Source: Eukaryota sp. TZLM1-RC
Taxonomy: Eukaryota > Metamonada: BaSk clade
DNA length: 64,000 nt
Direction: 5' to 3'
Assembly (NCBI GenBank): GCA_040285825.1
Contig: JAUPSS010000004.1
Span: forward strand, 4,843,658-4,907,657
Below are positions 51,708 to 62,572 of the stretch, piece after piece. The notes under the pieces were generated by a model. That model had not been told where the DNA came from, did not search any database, and worked only from the letters and a program-made list of their open reading frames with translations. How positions within the stretch are numbered: position 1 is the stretch's first letter; each line of letters begins with the position of its first letter. Position numbers and translations under genes: made by a program.

Positions 51708-54023
51708 TTTACAATTGAATAAATGATTTGGAGAAATTTTTGATCCACATTTACAAATTAAATTATGAGGCACGTTATCAGGCCATAAAACAACGACGGC
51801 GCATTGTGCAAGATAATTCGGTATCATTTAAAAGAAGACCATAAATTTGAGGAATCTGAGTAATTAAACACGAAGAGGAACTGTTTTGGGCATTTAACAA
51901 AAAATTTGCGAAAGCGGGACTATCTTTTTTGGCCGAGCCAAGTCGAACAATAAAATCCAAGACCCTTCAAAAAAAATTTGTTAACTTTTGTTGCAATTTT
52001 TTAACACAATACCTCAAATTAACTAGTGTTCTAGATGGTATTTTTTGCACATTGTCGGGAAAACATTTACTCCGAAATTCAGAGGGCAAACAATCAAGAG
52101 CATTTTGTAGGTCTCTAAGAAAATTATTGCTTGTAAAAGTCAATAAATTAACATAATTGGGAAAACGGTTGCAAAATTCAAAAACAAAAATTTTCCTTCC
52201 ACCAAGAAAAGCAGCCTGACAGAGAATAGACGATTTGGTGAAATTAATTCCACCAAAATTAGATCATGAAAATTGATGACTTCGAATTAGTTCAGGATTG
52301 ACATCAATCAAAGATGCAAAAAATTTTGTTCTCAAATAGTTAAATGAGCGGGAAAACTCACGTGAAATATCAGGAGATGTTGCTCTCAAAATGTGAGTAG
52401 TTTTACCGGAGTAGCAAATTTTTCAGATAAAGAACTTAATATGTTTCTCAATTTCAAATGACGAAATTGTGTCAAGTTCATAACCCAATTTCATCAAAAA
52501 AATTATTCAATTCTTCAATAATTTTTGGAACATTTCCAAGGCACCATCCTAGGAAACGAAAAGCATCTGAGGAATAGTCAAGGAAAGGAATTTCAACACC
52601 ATCAATGGTTAATCTATCTTCTACCTTTCCTATGAGGAGACATTTGTCGGCATTAAGCAAAAGACCAATATCTCTGTAAAACAGTGAGGCTTCAGAAGCA
52701 ATTTCATTTAAAACATTTGATGGACCAATAATTGAGTTATCATCCAAGTATCCTACTATCTTCAACATCGGAAAGCGATTACTGCAATGAATCAAAGACT
52801 TGTGAATTGCTAAACAGAAGAGCAATGGCCCAAGGGGATCACCTTGCTTAACTGCAGAACACGAAAATAAAGTATAAGATCCATAAATTAGTTCACTGGT
52901 CTTACCATAAAATAGATAAAAATAGCTAGATAATTCTGAAAATTCTTTGTGGGTAACATCATAAACTGCACTCCGATGTACAGAATTGAAAGCATTCTTA
53001 AAATCTAAATCGAAAATATAATTCTGATTATTAGAACTAAAAAATAGAACAGAAGTCAATGCAGCAACTGATGCACCATCAATTGTTCTAATCCCAAATT
53101 GAAAAGGTGCTAAAAATTTTGCAGCCTTGGAAGCAACACGATAAAACACAATTGAAGCAAAAAGACGAGTAATTGATTTGCCAATAGCAATTGGACGAAT
53201 TCCATCTGGCTTCTTACCATTTCCAGGTTTTACCAAGGCAATCAATCGAGCAGCTACTAATTCAGTCGGAGGAATGGTATTGAGACAAACCATATTTTGA
53301 AAATATTCTGCAAGATCGTCACATATTTCTGGAGCTTTCCTGCAAGCGGATTTCAAAATATCAAAGGAAATACCAGATGAAACTGCTGCTTTACCTTTGG
53401 GAAGATGGTTGATCGCAGTCTGTACTTCAGATGAATTAATCGGAGCATCAGTCCAAAGCTTACAAATTTTTGGCTTCGGCCAACAGAAATTTTCCACAGG
53501 ATGAAGATTTTTCAATTTTCTCATTGTGTCATCATAAGGCTCAGTGAATTCAGAGGAGAAAATAGATTTTTTAGCTGAACCATAACGGCCTCTGAGACAC
53601 ATTTTTCTTACCAATTTGGTTTTTTCAGTATAACAAAACAAATTTTTCAGTATTAAGTTCCTCACTATTTTTTAATTTTTTCTTACACGTCAAAATTTTA
53701 TGTGACGAATCACCACAATAACTACATCTATAAACTCTCTTCTTTCTTGATAGTTTATCAGGATGCGTAGCAGAAGTAAAAGAAGAATTTTTCATTGAAA
53801 CTCTGGTTTTTTGGGATCTTGAAATGGTGTTTTGACTTACGGTAGAACGATCTGTAGGCACCTGAGATAACTTGGAATGATTTCTGAAAAAATGATTTTT
53901 TGGTGATGTTAATTTCGAATTTTTTTTACTCGAAAATGAAGAAAAAGAAAGTGGTGTAAGAAAAGGGGATGAGTGAGGCGAAGATCGAACCATCACGGAA
54001 CCGGCTACGAAAATCTGCGTCAT
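51708..54023 (-). pseudogene. LINE-B, zinc knuckle and reverse transcriptase part
   Basis: Frame 54023-53625 encodes a Ser/basic-rich leader and a CX2CX4HX4C knuckle (CSYCGDSSHKILTC). After a 1-nt frame change near 53640, frame 53665-52478 encodes a reverse transcriptase with LPKGKAAVSSGISFDIL, DLDFKNAFNSVHR, AVKQGDPLGPLLFCLA and the catalytic GYLDDN. Below 52478 the thumb region is broken by stops and ends in CKCGSKISPNHLFNC, the C-terminal knuckle, where the LTR element entered. The rest is at 43728-44301. It is a cousin of LINE-A, on the opposite strand and in single copy here. Confidence 0.88.
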
Positions 54024-54135
54024 GATCCCACTCAGGTGAACTGAATGCCTGATGCATCTTTAAAGCCATAAAAACAAGTACACCAGCGAGCGAAAAACAG
54101 GGGGGGTATGAAGGGTGGGAGGGAAAAAAGTTCAA

Positions 54136-55046
54136 CTGTCAGGTGCTAATAATGTGGGTCTCCATTTCCCAAAATGCCCTTTCTTACTCTTGACATTGTT
54201 TCAAATAACGATTTATTTAAATCAAAAATCAATGCTTTTTGAGGACACCAGGCTTTTATCGAGAATAATTGAAGTGTGTATAAATTGAAGAACATTATGA
54301 ATTATCACGTCCACATTTGGTCTTTTGTTTTTTTAAATTTCATTTAATAAAGAGATCATCAACGTTTTGAGCCAAAAATTTGTGTCCAAGACACTACTAA
54401 CATACCTTGAAAAACGAAATGTTAGAATATCGTTAGTATAATGGGTACAAACAAGCTAACAGCTTTGAATTTTCATTTAAAATTTGAGAAAAGATCAGAC
54501 CGAAATCAAGATTTGAATCTACAACTTTGTAGATTCTGTGTGTCAAATATTGAAGTATGAACATGCCAAGGTAATTACATGAGATCTATTCGAACTCAAT
54601 TCAAAAGAACGATTCTGGAAAAAGCAAGAAAAGACAAATGAAATCAAAAGGGGGAAAATGAAAAAATGTTAAGCCACATCGAGTACCTAATCCACATCAT
54701 GGTCCGAGAGCAAAAACTCCAAAAGTCCTTGGATTTTTGTTACCCACTCGCAAGTAGTGTGGCTGCCTTTGGAAGCCTATTTTCCATGCTGTTGTCAATA
54801 TGATCAATGTCCTAGATGAATATCTCAAAGGAAATGAAAGAACTCAAGTTTTCAACTGCGTTATATGGTTATGTAGAGTACCCAAAAATATGCTAAACTC
54901 CAACATCTTCCATTCCTCCACTAACTTTTTTCTTTTTGCTTTGTTATTCAATGGGTCATTCAATGGGTGATTCTGACCCAGTCAATATGTGGAAATGGCT
55001 GGTGATAAAATCTTTCAATTGATGATTGTTTTTCAATTTCATAATG
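54136..55046. other. Spacer
   Basis: Upstream of LINE-B and of LINE-A copy 5. AT-rich, no gene visible. Confidence 0.45.
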
Positions 55047-56262
55047 ACATTATGGCGGTTTAGGGTGGACGAAGGCTTCTATCCTTACTTTGTGTGCTTT
55101 TATTAGTGGATGCAGAAATGCAATCTTTGAGTTTTCTGAAAGATTTGACGATTGGGAAGATTTATTAATGACAACACAAAGTTCCACTGTTTTTGCATTA
55201 AATGAAGAGATTTCAAAAATTGATGTAGAAAAATGGAGTCGATGCTTTCCCCAATCATTCAATGGCAATATTCCAGTAAAGAATCTTTTAAATTTAAAAT
55301 ACTTTCATTGAACATTACAGAAACGATTGACTGGAATGTATGAAAATGATCTTTATAATAATATTTGCAGCTCGGCTGTTTTAAATCAAGATCTTCACTC
55401 ATTGTTATTGGAAAGGGGTGTTTGTGATAACCAGTCATCAGATTCTTCACTGTTTGTAACCATTGTACCACGAAGATTTGAACTGTGTGCAATTAATGAA
55501 GCGTTTGTAACAAAAATGAGATCATATTTGAATATCCCCATAAATCAATTTTTATTGAAACAAAAGGGTACTTGTTTGAATTCACCACAACTTACTTTGG
55601 GAAATGTTCTGACTTGTTCTAAATTGATAACTTATCGCTCTTCATTGCATGATGCTGTTAGAGACACTGTTTTTAATATGGCACAATCTGCAAGAATATC
55701 GTGTATCAAAGGGCCTCTGCTGAAGGAAACATTTTCTCTGAATAATTTTGGTTCTGATGATAGAGGTGATGTATACTGTGATTGGATTGATAACTCTGAA
55801 TCTATTGTTGACTTTGTCTCATGTAATGTTGCAAATGATACTTTGGTTCACAGAAGAAAACTTAATCCTGTAAGCGCTCTTGATTTTTAAGCAAAAGAAA
55901 AACACACAAAATATGATAAAAATATTGAAGAAGCTAATGCTGGTGGAAATACACAGCTAGTCTTTATTGCTTCCCCATTTTCGATAAACGGAAGATTATC
56001 AGTAGAAGCAGAAACTTTTTTGAATGACTTCCAAAAACTGGTTTAAGAAAAAACAATGAAAAGATTTGGAATTTGCTGATGGCGTTCTCGAATTCAATTT
56101 GCCATTATTAATAGATTACCTCGGTTTTCAATCGAATAAGAGAAGCTTTAGCTAGACAGCAAGCAGATCAAGATTCTGTAGAGGAAATCTTGGTTCATTG
56201 AGTTTTGTCCAATTAGTTATGAGTTTATATTGTTAAGTGTGTAAGTTTAATAAAGAGTATTT
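55047..56262 (+). mobile_element. LINE-A copy 5, 5' truncated
   Basis: It begins ATTATGGCGGTTTAGGGTGG. Frame 55327-55890 encodes the knuckle region (one cysteine changed: GTCLNSPQ) and the start of the endonuclease (DDRGDVYCDWIDNSES). A TAA at 55888 and later breaks follow. It ends in the common TTTAATAAAGAG 3' end. Confidence 0.85.
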
Positions 56263-56994
56263 CATGAATTCTGGAAAAACAGTCTATCACAGACCTACGA
56301 TGTAGAACGTTAAAGTGAACAATATAATAAGACTTTAAATATACCAGACATAACAATTGAACAGATGAAACTTTGGAATTGGAAAAGATAAATGTCAAAT
56401 TCACCTGACACGACATTTGACAAGAACACTATGACAAGTCTCACAGGTTTCTCCTTAGTATCTACAAAAACAGAAGAAGATAGGGAGTGGTGACGATTGA
56501 CAGGGTAAGGATTACTACAAACCTGTAACGAAGCCAAAAACACTGTAACCGTCTTCCAACCTTCTCATCCTAACCTTCTTGTTATACACTGTAACCATAT
56601 GTAGTCTGAACGACTGCCTAAGAAATTATGTCTTGTAATTGCCGTCACAGTCTTCCAACAGCCTATTTAATGAGCACATGACAAATGATGGAATTGATAT
56701 GTGAAACACAACGGAGACCAAATGATGCTAAAACAAGGTTTCTTAGGGTAGTATGAACTCGTCCCCATTGTGGATCGACACTGGTTACAAATTGGAGGTC
56801 GCACATTCAACCAACATGTCATCATCTTGACTCAGACATGTGGATCAGGACTTGAGCAAAGACTCATGTTAAAATCAACAATGGTACAAAATTGTGTGTA
56901 TTTCCAAAAACAAATAAAGCTAAAATAAAAAGAGAATCAAAACGAATAAAGATAAAAAGACAATTATGAAAATAAAAATAATGGTTGAAAAATC
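56263..56994. other. Spacer
   Basis: 3' region of the WNK gene. No gene visible. Confidence 0.45.
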
Positions 56995-59123
56995 CTACTT
57001 TTTTGGTTTGGAAGAAATCTGTTCCAAAAACTTTGTTTCAAACAATTTCATGTCTTCTTGCACATCTGGAGCTGACGCAGGTGGTTGCCTAGGTCGACGT
57101 CTATTGTGATCAACTGCATCACCTGGCAATACTGTGTGGAGTGTACTATGGTGAGAAGACTGTGAACCAAAGCTTTCTGGTGACTTACAGCTTCTAGGAG
57201 CTTTTAAGAAATTGTTGTCTGAAATAGACCTTAATGGAGCACTTCTGGAACTTACACCTTGATCCACTGATCTTCTTGAAGGTGTAGGGGATACAGATTT
57301 GATATTATCAGGACTACGTGAATTAACTCGAGGATGTCGTTCGTGAGACTCCCGAAGCTTTGCATAGGCTAGTAAATGCTGTTGTCGCATTTTTTCCATT
57401 TCTTCTTTCTGTTTTCTAATTAAATCAGTAATATCAGCTTCTACAATTGAAACCAGCTCTTCATCAGTTGAGTAACTTTTCAAAACATCGTCACATGCAC
57501 TCTTCACATCTTCCTTCCTAGAAATTCTCTTCTGTAGATCTTCATACTCTGACGCAAAACGAGTAAGCCGTTGTTGATCTATATCAGGATGAGAAGACAA
57601 ACGGGAAGGGATGGGGGCTGAAATCTCCTTGGTTGAGCACATATTTCCAGAGTCACCATTCTTTTTAGCAGACTTCTCTTCTGGCATTGAGGGTTGAATG
57701 CTAGTCGACACATGTTCTGGGCTAGACGCTCCTGGAGTCGGAGGATCGGGTGTAAAAGGGCGTTGAGAGAGGGGACTAAGGGGTTGTTGCCCTTCCAAGA
57801 GTCTGTTCTGGGCCACACATTCTTTAATATCGCAAAGAATTTTCTGTTTCTTACCCTCTGAAAGGGAAAACTCATTTGCCATTTCCTGTGCAACAAGCTC
57901 GGCATCTTCTCTATTGACATCAAAGGGAAATTCTAAATCATGCATTGAACCATCCTCAAGTTCCAGTTTAAGATTCATATACACTATACCATTAGGAGAA
58001 ATACGCTGAATTACTACAGAATTCTTAGAGGTACCCCGAGCAGCAGGGGAGGCCTCACCTAGATTAGCTTCGACCTGGTCATAAATATTTCTCCGCTGAC
58101 TTTCAGCTTCAATTTCGCAAAATGAATCAAAACCGTGATCATCAAAGAAAGGTAAAGTTAACAGAGTCTTGGCAGAAGGACGGTACTGTTTGGGTAAAAG
58201 ACAAAGTTCGATCAAGCATTTTAGTTCAATATCTTGTACTTGGGCGAGACTGGCAGGACGAGCTCCAGAAATAATCTTATTATAGATTTGTGCAGGATTG
58301 TAACATTCGCCCTGGTAGGGGTACTTCTGAGTGGCCATCTCCAGTACACACATACCAAAAGACCAGATATCAATAAGTTCATTATAAGACTCATCAAAGC
58401 ATTCAGGGGCCATCCACTCTGGACTACCAACCACCGATTTGGCAGTTTTTTCACTAAGAATGGCACATAAGCTGAGGTGAAATAGAGCAGAATGGAGAAC
58501 AAACCCGAGATCGCCAATCTTAACTTGACCATGATTTCCATTGACAAAAACATTCTAGAGTGAGTAGGGAAGGGATTCATACTTCTAACTTGAGGTCTCG
58601 GTGGATTATCTTTGGAAGGCGAGTGTGGAGATAGTGAAGACCATCCAGAATTTGGCGACACCAATTCTTGATAGCAGAGGGGTGAAGGGTCGTGGCCACC
58701 TTCATTAGATAGTTCTTCAAAGTTCCAGAAGTCATTAACTCAGTGATAAAGACAAGGTTCTGCTTATCGTCCAACCAATGATCATAATACTTCAGTTAAA
58801 AGCTGTGTGGGACAAACCTCAATGATGTTGCCATGTTTGAGACTCTTTAACACATCAACTTCGACCATTAGGCGATCTTTTTCGCGCTGTGGAAGATGGG
58901 CCACCTTTACAGTGTTCCATGCGACTTCTACGACTCGGTGGACATCAATGGCCTTGTATACACTCTTGTAACTGCCAGTACCGAGCTGTTCAAAGTGCTT
59001 TAATCAATAAGAGAGAAAGTAACGAACTGTTATGTAACGTCCAGTAGGAGACTGCCCTGTAGGTTGACCAGGGGCTGACGAAGAGAATGACGTAACTGGA
59101 AATTGTGACGGATTATCCGTCAT
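56995..59123 (-). CDS. WNK-type protein kinase (5 exons)
   Basis: Exons are 59123-59028, 58997-58818, 58789-58583, 58554-58505 and 58471-56995, giving 669 aa. WNK kinases place the ATP-binding lysine in the glycine loop: here GTGSYKSVYKAID (about residue 40) with VAWNT where other kinases have the lysine. Other motifs are HRDLKLEN, GDLGLCAIL (DLG instead of DFG, as in the chloride-sensing WNKs) and SVVGSPEWMAPE with the activating serine. WNKs sense chloride/osmotic state and activate OSR1/SPAK kinases. A PF2-like domain follows at about 345-385 (FPFDVNREDAELVAQEMANE), which binds RFxV motifs. The rest is Ser-rich with a coiled coil near 475-545. The kinase domain is complete. Confidence 0.92.
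58472..58504 (-). other. 33-nt intron in the WNK gene
   Basis: GTTTG...CTCAG. Removal restores GDLGLCAILSEK. Confidence 0.88.
58555..58582 (-). other. 28-nt intron in the WNK gene
   Basis: GTATG...TCTAG. Removal restores HRDLKLENVFVNG. Confidence 0.9.
58790..58817 (-). other. 28-nt intron in the WNK gene
   Basis: GTTTG...TGAAG. Removal joins HGNIIE to YYDHWLDD. Confidence 0.9.
58998..59027 (-). other. 30-nt intron in the WNK gene
   Basis: GTTCG...TAAAG. Removal joins GRYIT to HFEQLGTGSYK. Confidence 0.88.
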
Positions 59124-59830
59124 TATAATCGGACAGACTCAAGAGAGAGAAGACACAGGACAAAGATAAGGCACCGAGAATGTTAGAGAAGAAGACCGTC
59201 TTGCTTCTTGATGTGCAGGAATTCTCTCTTGGGAAATGTATGTGGTGAGGCCCTTTTTTCTTACCTATTTGTCCCTTTTTTGATGACCTTATTCTAGAAT
59301 TGTGAGAACCTATGTCGTCTATAGATACTTCTTACAGTACTCGTCATTTTTCAGGTGTCTTTTAATGCGTGGGTTTGCCCTTAATAAACAACACTAAATA
59401 ACCTGCTGTGGATGAGTTTCTTATCATTTTCTGTTTAAATAGTTGTAACTTTCCCACATACCTTTTACAAAGGTATTGTCAATGAAAAAGATGGAATTGA
59501 ATCATTGGCTAAGCTTTCAATAATGGAATTAAGACATACACTTTTCCTCAAACATACATTGAACTTCCAACTTTCTCATTTTGAAATTCCAGAACATTGT
59601 AAACACAACATTACAAGACCTCTATTACAAAACACCTCAATCATTGAGTTGACATTGCAATAATGAAAACACTGTAGAATGAATGTTTAAAATATTGTAA
59701 TCAAGAGATGTACTTTCAAGTGATCACTTTTTCCTTGAAGATAATGAACAACCACAGGAAACAGTTCTGCAGTACAAATCACACCAAAGAAACCCTTTTA
59801 AAATACACCATTTATTTTACAAAAACAAAA
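59124..59830. other. Spacer
   Basis: WNK promoter and 3' region of the DAAF9-like gene. No gene visible. Confidence 0.45.
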
Positions 59831-62506
59831 TTACAAATTATCATTTAATCGATCCACAAAGTCATCAACAAATGACACTTGATTAGGGTGAAACATTGAC
59901 GTAGATCCATCAATTGACATCCAAACATGACCATTAAAGAACCAGCCTTCAGGCGCCTTAATATGCTTGGTTTTAGCTTGAATAGACCTAATTTGATCTC
60001 TAGAAAGACTGTCTCTGGTGACTATAGGTTTTTTAGTATTCTTTTGATCAAGATATTCACGGAATAAGGAAACTATATCAGAACTACAAAGACCATATCC
60101 AATCAAAGTGATTGAATCTTGACGTTTTTGACCTATCCATGTCGATAAACAGTCATCCATAAAAGATAGCTCTTCTGCGGCAGTCATTGAAAACTTTCCC
60201 TTTTCATACTTTATGTGAAGATAATTCGACTTCGAATTGAACTTGATCATTCCTGAAATAAACAAAACCTTGCGCAGTGGAAGATTATTGATAAGATTAT
60301 CCATCAATAGAGTGAAATCAGATTTTTTAATAGAATAAAAGTCCGTATTTAATGAAACAATATTGAGCTTTTGATAAGGTTCAACGAAAATTTGGTCAGA
60401 ATTTTCAAAATTTGGGGGTATATGAATGGTACAGTTTGAAAATTTACCCGAAATATTGGGCATGTCATCAAAAGTTGACACCAATGCTCTTGGATTAAAT
60501 GATTTAATCAATCCAAAATTTGCTTCACTAGTGACAACCAAGGTCGCAAACCTGGCAGAATTTAATAGAAATGAATCATAAATTAATGAATTATTAGGCA
60601 GGTAAAAAGAAGGCGAAACAACAACCAAGTTTTTAATAATAAAATGTAGTGAAGTTTGTTTGATCTTTTGAATGACTGAAATAATATTTGAATTTAAAGG
60701 TAGAATTAAATAAGGATTTAAGTATTCCCTTAATATAGTGGAAAAATCAAAAGATTCAGTGACAAAAAAAGGATTTAAAGAACTAATTGAAGAAAAAAAC
60801 GAAAAATCAGCTTCAATCGACATGACAATCAAAGTGATTGATTGAGTGATTGATTGTGATGAGGGGTTAGAATCAGTTGCAGTTGAAGAGAAATCAGTAG
60901 AATTTGATTGAACAATTTGATCGGAAACTGATTGTAATTGATTGTCTGGACTATAAGTAAAAAACTCATCATCTAAGCGAAATGCAACCTTGTCACTCAG
61001 TAACGATCGAACAATCTTATATGATTGAATAGGCCATTTGATTGATCTGAATAGGTCAAAAACTAGACCAGATTTCAAAGTTATTCTGAGCTTGATTTCG
61101 GAGCTAACAGACGACATTGTGATCTCAGCAACATCATCAAAGGTCAAAAACTGATTAAATGGTTCAAAAAAAGGGGTTGTAACGTGATTGATTGGATTGG
61201 TCAAAATAAGTCCTGTTTCATAGATCAAAAACCTGCAATTACGAACTGATGAATACACATTCTTTAGATTTAATCTACAATTTAAATCAGAAAAAGAATG
61301 AATAAATTTTGAATAAAAATCATTAAATTGAAAATTATTCTTAACCAGACTAATTCTACTTGCACAAATTTCAGTTTTAAAATTTAAAAACCTCGAATAT
61401 TTGGAAGTCAGACAACCTTTATAAATATCAGAATTTAATTTGAATAAATAATATGAATCTCCAAATTTAAAAGTAGAATCATTTTGATTTTTTAAGACAA
61501 CCTCAATGTAATAGAGTTGACCATTCAAAAAATGATTAACATTGATTTTTGATTGCCTGACCTCAACATTGACAGTGAAAGTACTTAAAAAAGTAGACTT
61601 TAACAGTGAATTTAATGTACGTTCTTGAATTAACCTGTTTAAATCATTACAGTCGACATCACGTGATGATAGGGTGAAAAACACGTCATCGAGTTCAGAA
61701 AAGCAAAGACTTTGGAGGTGGAATTGGTCAGAATTAATGTTAAAAGTCCTCACAAATTTGATTGGATGAAAAGGATCAGCAACCTCAATCAAAATACAAT
61801 CATCGACTTGATTGATTACAGGCTCTAAAGTTTTACAATCAAAGTGATTGATTGGTGACTTTCTGATAGTCGCGTGATCAAAAGAGATCATCAATGGATC
61901 ACTCAAAATTTGACAGAGCTCTTGTCTTGGAAACTTTTTGGTTTTAAAAATCTTGGAATTTATGAATAATAATGAATCATTAAGTAAATTTAAATACTTA
62001 GTAACCAAATTATTCATCAAATAATTAATAAAAACTGGTTCAATAATGTTTACTAAATCAACAACATTCTCAGGAAGTTTGACAACATTAATAATTCTAC
62101 CTAGTTTCTCAGATAGAATACCTATAAAGCCAGGAGTTGAACCAGAAAGTGTATAAATAGAGGGAAAAGGAAGAATGAAATCATAAAGATGGCTAGCTGA
62201 AAGACTTTCTACAGGATAGAGTTCAACGAAGGGACATGATGCGCAAAGGGGTCTGAATGAGGAAAGTTGGGAAAATGGGGCAGTGATGATAATGCCAGAT
62301 GAATGAAACAAAAGAAGGATGTCATCAAAGTGAATGGTGAGAGAGGTTTTGGTAGGGTCATGAAGTAGCCAGAGCATGAATTGATGGGTTAAATCCGGAT
62401 GAGAATCCTCATAAAATGGTGTAAGAATGAAACACTCTCCTGGAGAGAGGAATGAAAGTGATTCCAGCAGTAGAGAGAGCCGTGACGCTGATGATGCTGC
62501 AGCCAT
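59831..62506 (-). CDS. Large protein, probably DAAF9/shulin-like dynein assembly factor
   Basis: The 891-aa protein starts at ATG 62506 and ends TAA. It has no signal peptide or membrane helix. The first 500 residues resemble in character the pseudo-peptidase type N-terminus described for shulin and SPT16. The last 60 residues are the main clue: RDQIRSIQAKTKHIKAPEGW, then FFNGHVWMSIDGSTSMFHPN and a short helical end. I recall a Pro-Gly-Trp-Phe-x-Asn-Gly ... His-Pro arrangement at the end of DAAF9 (C20orf194) proteins. DAAF9/shulin packages outer dynein arms for delivery to cilia. The call is tentative because it rests on recalled C-terminal similarity; structure prediction would settle it. 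Asn/Ile-rich composition follows the AT-rich genome. Confidence 0.5.
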   Translation of the reverse strand: MAAASSASRLSLLLESLSFLSPGECFILTPFYEDSHPDLTHQFMLWLLHDPTKTSLTIHFDDILLLFHSSGIIITAPFSQLSSFRPLCASCPFVELYPVESLSASHLYDFILPFPSIYTLSGSTPGFIGILSEKLGRIINVVKLPENVVDLVNIIEPVFINYLMNNLVTKYLNLLNDSLLFINSKIFKTKKFPRQELCQILSDPLMISFDHATIRKSPINHFDCKTLEPVINQVDDCILIEVADPFHPIKFVRTFNINSDQFHLQSLCFSELDDVFFTLSSRDVDCNDLNRLIQERTLNSLLKSTFLSTFTVNVEVRQSKINVNHFLNGQLYYIEVVLKNQNDSTFKFGDSYYLFKLNSDIYKGCLTSKYSRFLNFKTEICASRISLVKNNFQFNDFYSKFIHSFSDLNCRLNLKNVYSSVRNCRFLIYETGLILTNPINHVTTPFFEPFNQFLTFDDVAEITMSSVSSEIKLRITLKSGLVFDLFRSIKWPIQSYKIVRSLLSDKVAFRLDDEFFTYSPDNQLQSVSDQIVQSNSTDFSSTATDSNPSSQSITQSITLIVMSIEADFSFFSSISSLNPFFVTESFDFSTILREYLNPYLILPLNSNIISVIQKIKQTSLHFIIKNLVVVSPSFYLPNNSLIYDSFLLNSARFATLVVTSEANFGLIKSFNPRALVSTFDDMPNISGKFSNCTIHIPPNFENSDQIFVEPYQKLNIVSLNTDFYSIKKSDFTLLMDNLINNLPLRKVLFISGMIKFNSKSNYLHIKYEKGKFSMTAAEELSFMDDCLSTWIGQKRQDSITLIGYGLCSSDIVSLFREYLDQKNTKKPIVTRDSLSRDQIRSIQAKTKHIKAPEGWFFNGHVWMSIDGSTSMFHPNQVSFVDDFVDRLNDNL

Positions 62507-62572
62507 AGTAAATGATGGTAATTATTCACATTAGATCTCCCCTTGAGACCCAACTATTACAACTTACCTCCA
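62507..62572. promoter_or_regulatory. 66-bp divergent intergenic region
   Basis: Only 66 bp separate the start codons of the DAAF9-like gene (minus) and the KANSL2-like gene (plus). It must hold both 5' leaders or a shared promoter. No TATA box or motif is obvious. Confidence 0.6.
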
